Source: Rosellinia necatrix | Taxonomy: Eukaryota; Ascomycota; Sordariomycetes; Xylariales; Xylariaceae | Length of the DNA: 64,000 bases | NCBI GenBank assembly: GCA_021209875.1 | Contig: JAGYVD010000002.1 | Location: forward strand, 2,480,001 to 2,544,000 | Reading direction: 5' to 3' | Shown here: one piece after another, positions 59,501-64,000 of the stretch | How the letters are laid out: every line of letters starts with the position of its first letter | Position numbering within the stretch: the first letter of the stretch is position 1 | The notes under the pieces: generated by a model | The model's database searches: none | Seen by the model: only the letters and a program-made list of their open reading frames with translations | Told to the model about the DNA's origin: nothing | Made by a program: the position numbers and the translations under genes

Positions 59501-62351
59501 CAACTCTACAGGACAAACTCTGCAGGACAAACGTCATAGGTACTGGTTGGGGGCCCAGTCGATCAGATTGCTGCAGTCTTGATTGATTGATCCCTGGATG
59601 ATAAGGTTTAGAAAAAGGCCGAGTCAAAGTGTTTATTTCGCCAGGAGATCTTGGTGCGGAATGGATCTTGTGTGTGGCCTTGGGTATCTCCACGAGAGAA
59701 GGGAAGTTGGGTTGAGTTGGTTATTTGATCTATGCTGAGGAATAGAATATGTAACTAGTAGTTCTACTCATCTTCTTTGCTAGCTTTTCTATAACTGAAC
59801 TGCTCATACACACACATATATTTAGTACATATACTACATAATTATATATAGTTATATAGATAACTATATATATATGCCCGAGAGCAACAAGGTTGAGCCT
59901 CCCACCCCTATGCGCACACGGTCGAGCATTAGCTAGATAACTACCATGTATCATCTATCTAGTCTGCCTAAGGGCGGTTCAGGGACTAGTTACCTATGCG
60001 TGGATTATGCTTGAGTTTCACGAACTTGTCTTGGCGTACACACTACCCAGGCTGCCAGGTACTCGAAAAGCAAAACCTGGACACGACGGAAATGCAGGTG
60101 ACGACGCCACTTTAAACGTAGTGTTACCGACTTCATTTATCACAGCCCCAATCCCCGATGAGCCCGCTATGGTAACGTCGTAGGTAATGTGGTAGGTAAT
60201 TTTCTATGCCATCTCTTGCTGGCAGCCATCCCGTTTGAATAACCTCTTCATAACCTCTTGCGGTGGCTATTCAAGCTTGAGGACTCACGGCTGAGCCGAA
60301 ATAACTACCTAGGTAAGGTAGGGTATGTATTTAGATAGGTTGCTATCTGCTGTGTATAAGCAACTTTAAAGGCGTGCTCAGTGGCTCATTGATCTTAGCC
60401 TTCCACCCACCAAGGCCTTTCCGTCATCAGCCTTCTAAACAAGTAGTTATACAGATAGCCCTTGGTATAATGTCTGCCTTTTATACTAGCAAAGATATAT
60501 ATATATATTGTATGTTTAGACCATCAAGATTCCCCGGTACTTGGTACCTACGTAGGCTAAGTGCCTAAGGTACCTTGTAGTTAATTGGTTAGGTATGTAT
60601 TACAATGCCTACCTAGACACTTGGATAGCTACCTAAATATTGGATTGATAGTCGGATAAGGGATGCAAAAAAGGATCAACAGATTTCACATAGCGTTGTA
60701 GTCGACTGTAGCCAAAAGAGACAAGCGGTCGCTCCCTACCTAAATCCCATGTTAGGTACTTAGGCAAGTAGATACCTATAGTTGCTGATAATACAAGTCC
60801 TTCTTTCTCAGACATATAACTAAGTCCGGAGTGTACCTGTCCATTTAAACATGCCCAGGTGGTCTTAGCACTGGTTAAGCATATACCTGGTTACCTAAAG
60901 GTCCATAATTACCCTATTAACTGAACCAGTAAAATATTTATAATAATAATAAAATGAATTTATATGAATAAAAAATTTATGAAAGTTTAGATTTGTTGCG
61001 TTATCTAGTTAGTTACATAATATATATAATAGGGTATTTAAAGGTGAAGCATAATCGCAGGATAGCCTTCTTAGTTCTACCTTGTCCTAGAATAGGGACC
61101 TCTTAGGTGTATCTGTACAAGTAAAGTGCCTGCCTATGACCCGCCTACCTAGGTACCTACTTACTTACTGGATACATTAGTTAGTAGGTAGGTACCTAAG
61201 GTTAAGATAAGATACCCGCACCTGCCATCTCTCTACCTCCAGGCCTGAGCTTCGCAAGCAGCATCACCAAAGTTACAATTGGGGACAACTCAGGGTGCAT
61301 ACCTCATAGCCAGCCCACTTCTCCCTCCCCTCCTCTCATACTCGTAACCCTGCGCTTCGTTCACGGGAGCATACCATCCACCTCCCGCCACTATTTAGCA
61401 GCGGCAACGCCAGCAGTGCCTCCCGGTTACGTCGTCCCATCGTTGTCCTGCCGAGCGGGCGTAGAGTAAGCGAGTGAGCACTTCTCGAGTAACCGTCGGG
61501 TGTCCAGCGTCTAGGTAGTGTCCCAGTGTCCAGTATTGGGTGTTGAGTGCGGAGCGTGTGCTACTCAACGTGCACGTTTTACGACATCGCTTGTAAATAC
61601 CATCATCCGCATCCGCATCATCATCATCATCATTAACAACAACATCATCGTCATTAGTCATTATCACCATCACCATCATCGTCGTCGTTGTCGTTGTTGC
61701 CGTCGTCGTCGCCCGAAACAGTCTACCACCACTGACATCACTGGTACCTGACAACTACTGCCTGCCTGCCTGCTCCTACAACAAACGCGGGACTCGACTC
61801 GTGCAATTACCTTCCTCCGCCATCCTCGTCCTTGCACGCTTCGTCCGTAACGGCCAGGCTTCCGCCTACTGCGTCTAGCCACCTACTACTGCCACGTCTG
61901 ATCCGCTCCAAACGCGACTCCTCGGCCCAAATTCGTTCTTGCAACCTTTCAACTACAACCGAATCCCCATCGACCCCAACATACCCAACGTCGTCCTCTT
62001 CCAACTGGGTCGTCGTCGCAGTTGTATATCTGAGCAAATCGATCAACCAATCTCATCTATACCCGTCACCCTTCAACAAACATCCACCAATAGCTCTGCC
62101 TACCTGTTCAGCAGCTGCCGTTGTTTTTGCCTTCACCTTCGCCTTCGCCCTCGCCCTCGCTCCCACTACGTTCATGCCTCAAACGCACCTGCATCTTGTT
62201 CCAACAGATACCGATTCAGACCACAGTTCGATCTCCACCGATTGACCGAGCATACCAAATATCGTAGCGGGAGTACATGCGCTGCCGTCTGTCAAGCGCG
62301 TCCCCTCAGCCATAATAACGTCCGCGCCATCGCCCGCGCATCATCGACACA
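56548..62351. other. Gene-free region upstream of the RhoGAP gene
   Basis: No gene is supported in 5.8 kb. The 57571-57927 frame begins at TTG and has no recognised domain. TACCTAGGTA motifs occur at 58943-58993, 60305-60330, 60538-60640 and 61145-61205. An AT-rich patch lies at about 60915-61045. From about 61300 the DNA becomes CT-rich with trinucleotide runs (ATC)n and (GTC)n at 61600-61720 and a CTTCGC-type repeat at 62125-62165, which fits a long 5' leader of the RhoGAP gene. Confidence 0.5.
61610..61712 (+). repeat. Trinucleotide repeat tract (ATC/GTC)n
   Basis: Runs of ATC, AAC, CAT and CGTCGTCGTTGTCGTTG are visible. They create the Asp-rich and His/Arg-rich pseudo-frames seen on both strands at 61395-61882. 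Confidence 0.8.
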
Positions 62352-64000
62352 ATGACGTCCGCTGTCGCCCCACCCAAGCCATCAAGCCAGCAACCCCAGA
62401 TGAGCCAACCACCACCCTCATCTCAAGCTCCCGTGACCCCTGCGTCCCCGCCAAGTAAGCGAGCCGACCTCAAGTCGTGGTGGAAGAAATTCCAGGTGCA
62501 GCCCAGTAGGCACCAAGAGACGCGAGGTAAGTGATCACCCCCTCCCCTTGTTCGCTCCCTCGACCTCCCTTTCATCGTCGTACCTGGGTATATCACCCGA
62601 TCATTTCAAGCCATTGTAGGACTATGTACTGCAATTTCCCCTTTCCCGTCCCTCTGCGCTACTAATAGTGCCGCGCTCTAACGCGACGTATTCTGGAGCA
62701 CAAGCGGTGGTGGCGAACTACGATCCCAGACTTGCGCACTATCATCACTACCGCCCATAAGCCTGCGCATCTTACACGTCAAGAATACTCAGAGTAGCAT
62801 CATGAAACTTATCAGCCAGCGAGCCATAGCAAATTGGCTAACTAATTTCCTGGCAGAGCCCAAACCCCAAGGCATCTTTGGTGTCCCCCTGAGACATAGC
62901 ATCACATATGCAAATGTGGCTATCTCGCTCATTGACGAGAACGGCCAGAGCTATATATATGGATATGTGCCTATTGTGGTGGCCAAATGCGGCGTGTTTC
63001 TCAAAGAGAAAGGTGTGACTTCAGTCTTCAGGGATGGATGGCGTGGCTGCTAACAATCCTGATAGCCACAAATGTGGAGGGTATATTTCGTCTCAACGGC
63101 TCAGAGAAGCGAATCAAGGAGCTGAAGATACAGTTCGATTCTCCTGACCGATACGGCAAGGGTCTCGTCTGGGATGGGTACACAGTCCACGATGCTGCTA
63201 ACGTTCTTCGGCGGTACTTGAACGATCTCCCTGAGCCTGTCGTCCCATTAGATTTATACGGGCGTTTCCGAGAGCCGCTTCGGGGCCATACGAAGCAAGC
63301 CGTAGGCGATACTGAGGGTACACAGTTGCTCGAGAACTTCGATCAGGAAGACGCCGTTGATAAGTACCAGGCGCTAATCAAAGAGTTGCCCCCCCTGAAC
63401 CGTCAATTATTGCTTTATATATTAGATCTGCTTGCGGTATTCGCCGCAAAGTCTGATGAGAATCGCATGACGGCGCAAAATTTAGCCGCCATCTTCCAAC
63501 CAGGCATGCTGTCACATCCCCAGCATGCTATGGCCCCCGAAGAATACCGTCTGAACCAATGCGTTATTATTTTCCTAATTGAAAACCAGGACCATTTCTT
63601 GATTGGCATGCAGGGTACCGGCGCTGATGAGCAAACAAAGCAAGAGATTGAGAAAGGAACCCCTAGGATTGTTACACCAAGTACGCCCAACCGCCAAGCT
63701 GGCGTGATGCGATCTGCATCGAACGCTAGCGCCGGAGCCGAAAGCGTCACAAGAGATGGCACAATACGAAGGAACCGCTCGACTTCGTCACACCACTCAC
63801 GTTACTCGAATGGGGCATCGACCCCTAATAGTCCTTCTATTTCAACCCCAGGTAGTGGTTTAGGCAGGAGCAATACTCTTCCATCCAAGAAATCCCCTCT
63901 TCTACAGACCGGGCGATTTTCGTCTCGACAACAGTCACCGAAAGTAGCGGTGGCGTCAGCTTCCCCCTCCCTCGCCCCTGATACTGCGTTGACAGTAACT
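62352..64000 (+). CDS. RhoGAP-domain protein, SAC7/BAG7 type (3' truncated by window)
   Basis: Rho GTPase-activating protein resembling yeast Sac7/Bag7, which down-regulate Rho1 and so affect cell-wall integrity and actin. The visible model is join(62352..62526, 62857..63012, 63066..64000), 422 codons, still open at the window edge. The N-terminus is Pro/Gln/Ser-rich, then KRADLKSWWKKFQ. The domain enters with GIFGVPLRHSITYANVAISL, then YVPIVVAKCGVFLKEK. After intron 2 comes ATNVEGIFRLNGS, which carries the likely arginine finger Arg119, then YTVHDAANVLRRYLNDLPEP and MTAQNLAAIFQPGML. The Ser/Thr-rich tail (from about residue 310) has basic patches and looks disordered and phosphorylatable. 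Intron 1 is unusually long (330 nt, branch GGCTAACTAA); intron 2 is 53 nt. The first ATG at 62352 is preferred because it joins directly in phase. Confidence 0.87.

Noticed and set aside
61395..62355. Several long frames upstream of the RhoGAP gene
   Set aside because: They are trinucleotide and hexanucleotide repeat translations (poly-Asp, Arg/His-rich, Phe-Ala-rich), probably leader DNA.

Overview
The window is nuclear DNA of a filamentous ascomycete (Pezizomycotina, most likely Sordariomycetes). The evidence is short GT-AG introns (about 47-330 nt, most 48-80 nt) with CTAAC/CTGAC-type branch sites, single-gene units on both strands, CT-rich leaders, and proteins typical of that group (DUF2841, DUF1749, pisatin-demethylase-like P450, Atg1, Ycf1-type ABCC transporter). 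I found no bacterial operons, CRISPR arrays, tRNA or rRNA genes. All gene models were built by hand from reading frames, splice signals and remembered family sequence, so exon edges are predictions.

Layout: 0.8-2.7 kb (+) WRAP73/WDR8 WD40 protein; 4.2-5.6 kb (+) a two-RRM RNA-binding protein; 5.6-9.0 kb gene-free and partly AT-rich; 9.0-12.3 kb (-) TTI1; 13.0-14.0 kb (+) DUF1749/SidJ-like hydrolase; 14.8-16.7 kb (+) six-exon P450; 16.7-21.6 kb gene-free; 21.6-23.7 kb (-) DUF2841 protein; 23.7-32.5 kb gene-free and rich in minisatellites; 32.5-37.7 kb (-) Ycf1-type ABCC transporter carrying two close frameshifts; 39.5-41.9 kb (+) cullin-4; 42.0-42.4 kb (-) a decayed reading frame, possibly wax-synthase-like; 42.7-44.8 kb (-) GPI10; 46.1-47.6 kb (+) ornithine aminotransferase; 47.6-53.4 kb gene-free; 53.4-56.5 kb (+) ATG1; 56.5-62.35 kb gene-free; 62.35-64.0 kb (+) a SAC7/BAG7-type RhoGAP running off the edge.

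Most genes are housekeeping and are not functionally linked. They cover microtubule anchoring (WRAP73), PIKK assembly (TTI1), ubiquitination (CUL4), GPI anchors (GPI10), arginine catabolism (OAT), autophagy (ATG1), Rho signalling (RhoGAP) and vacuolar export (ABCC). The P450 next to the DUF1749 hydrolase is the only accessory-looking pair, and I see no full biosynthetic cluster. I saw no clear undescribed multi-gene system.

The intergenic DNA is unusual. It is saturated with a palindromic TACCTAGGTA-type motif that I did not see in the exons I read, and with many minisatellites, two of which sit inside introns. The most checkable oddities are the paired homopolymer frameshifts in the transporter gene, the relic at 42 kb, the isolated DUF2841 gene and the G-quadruplex-type tract at 26 kb.
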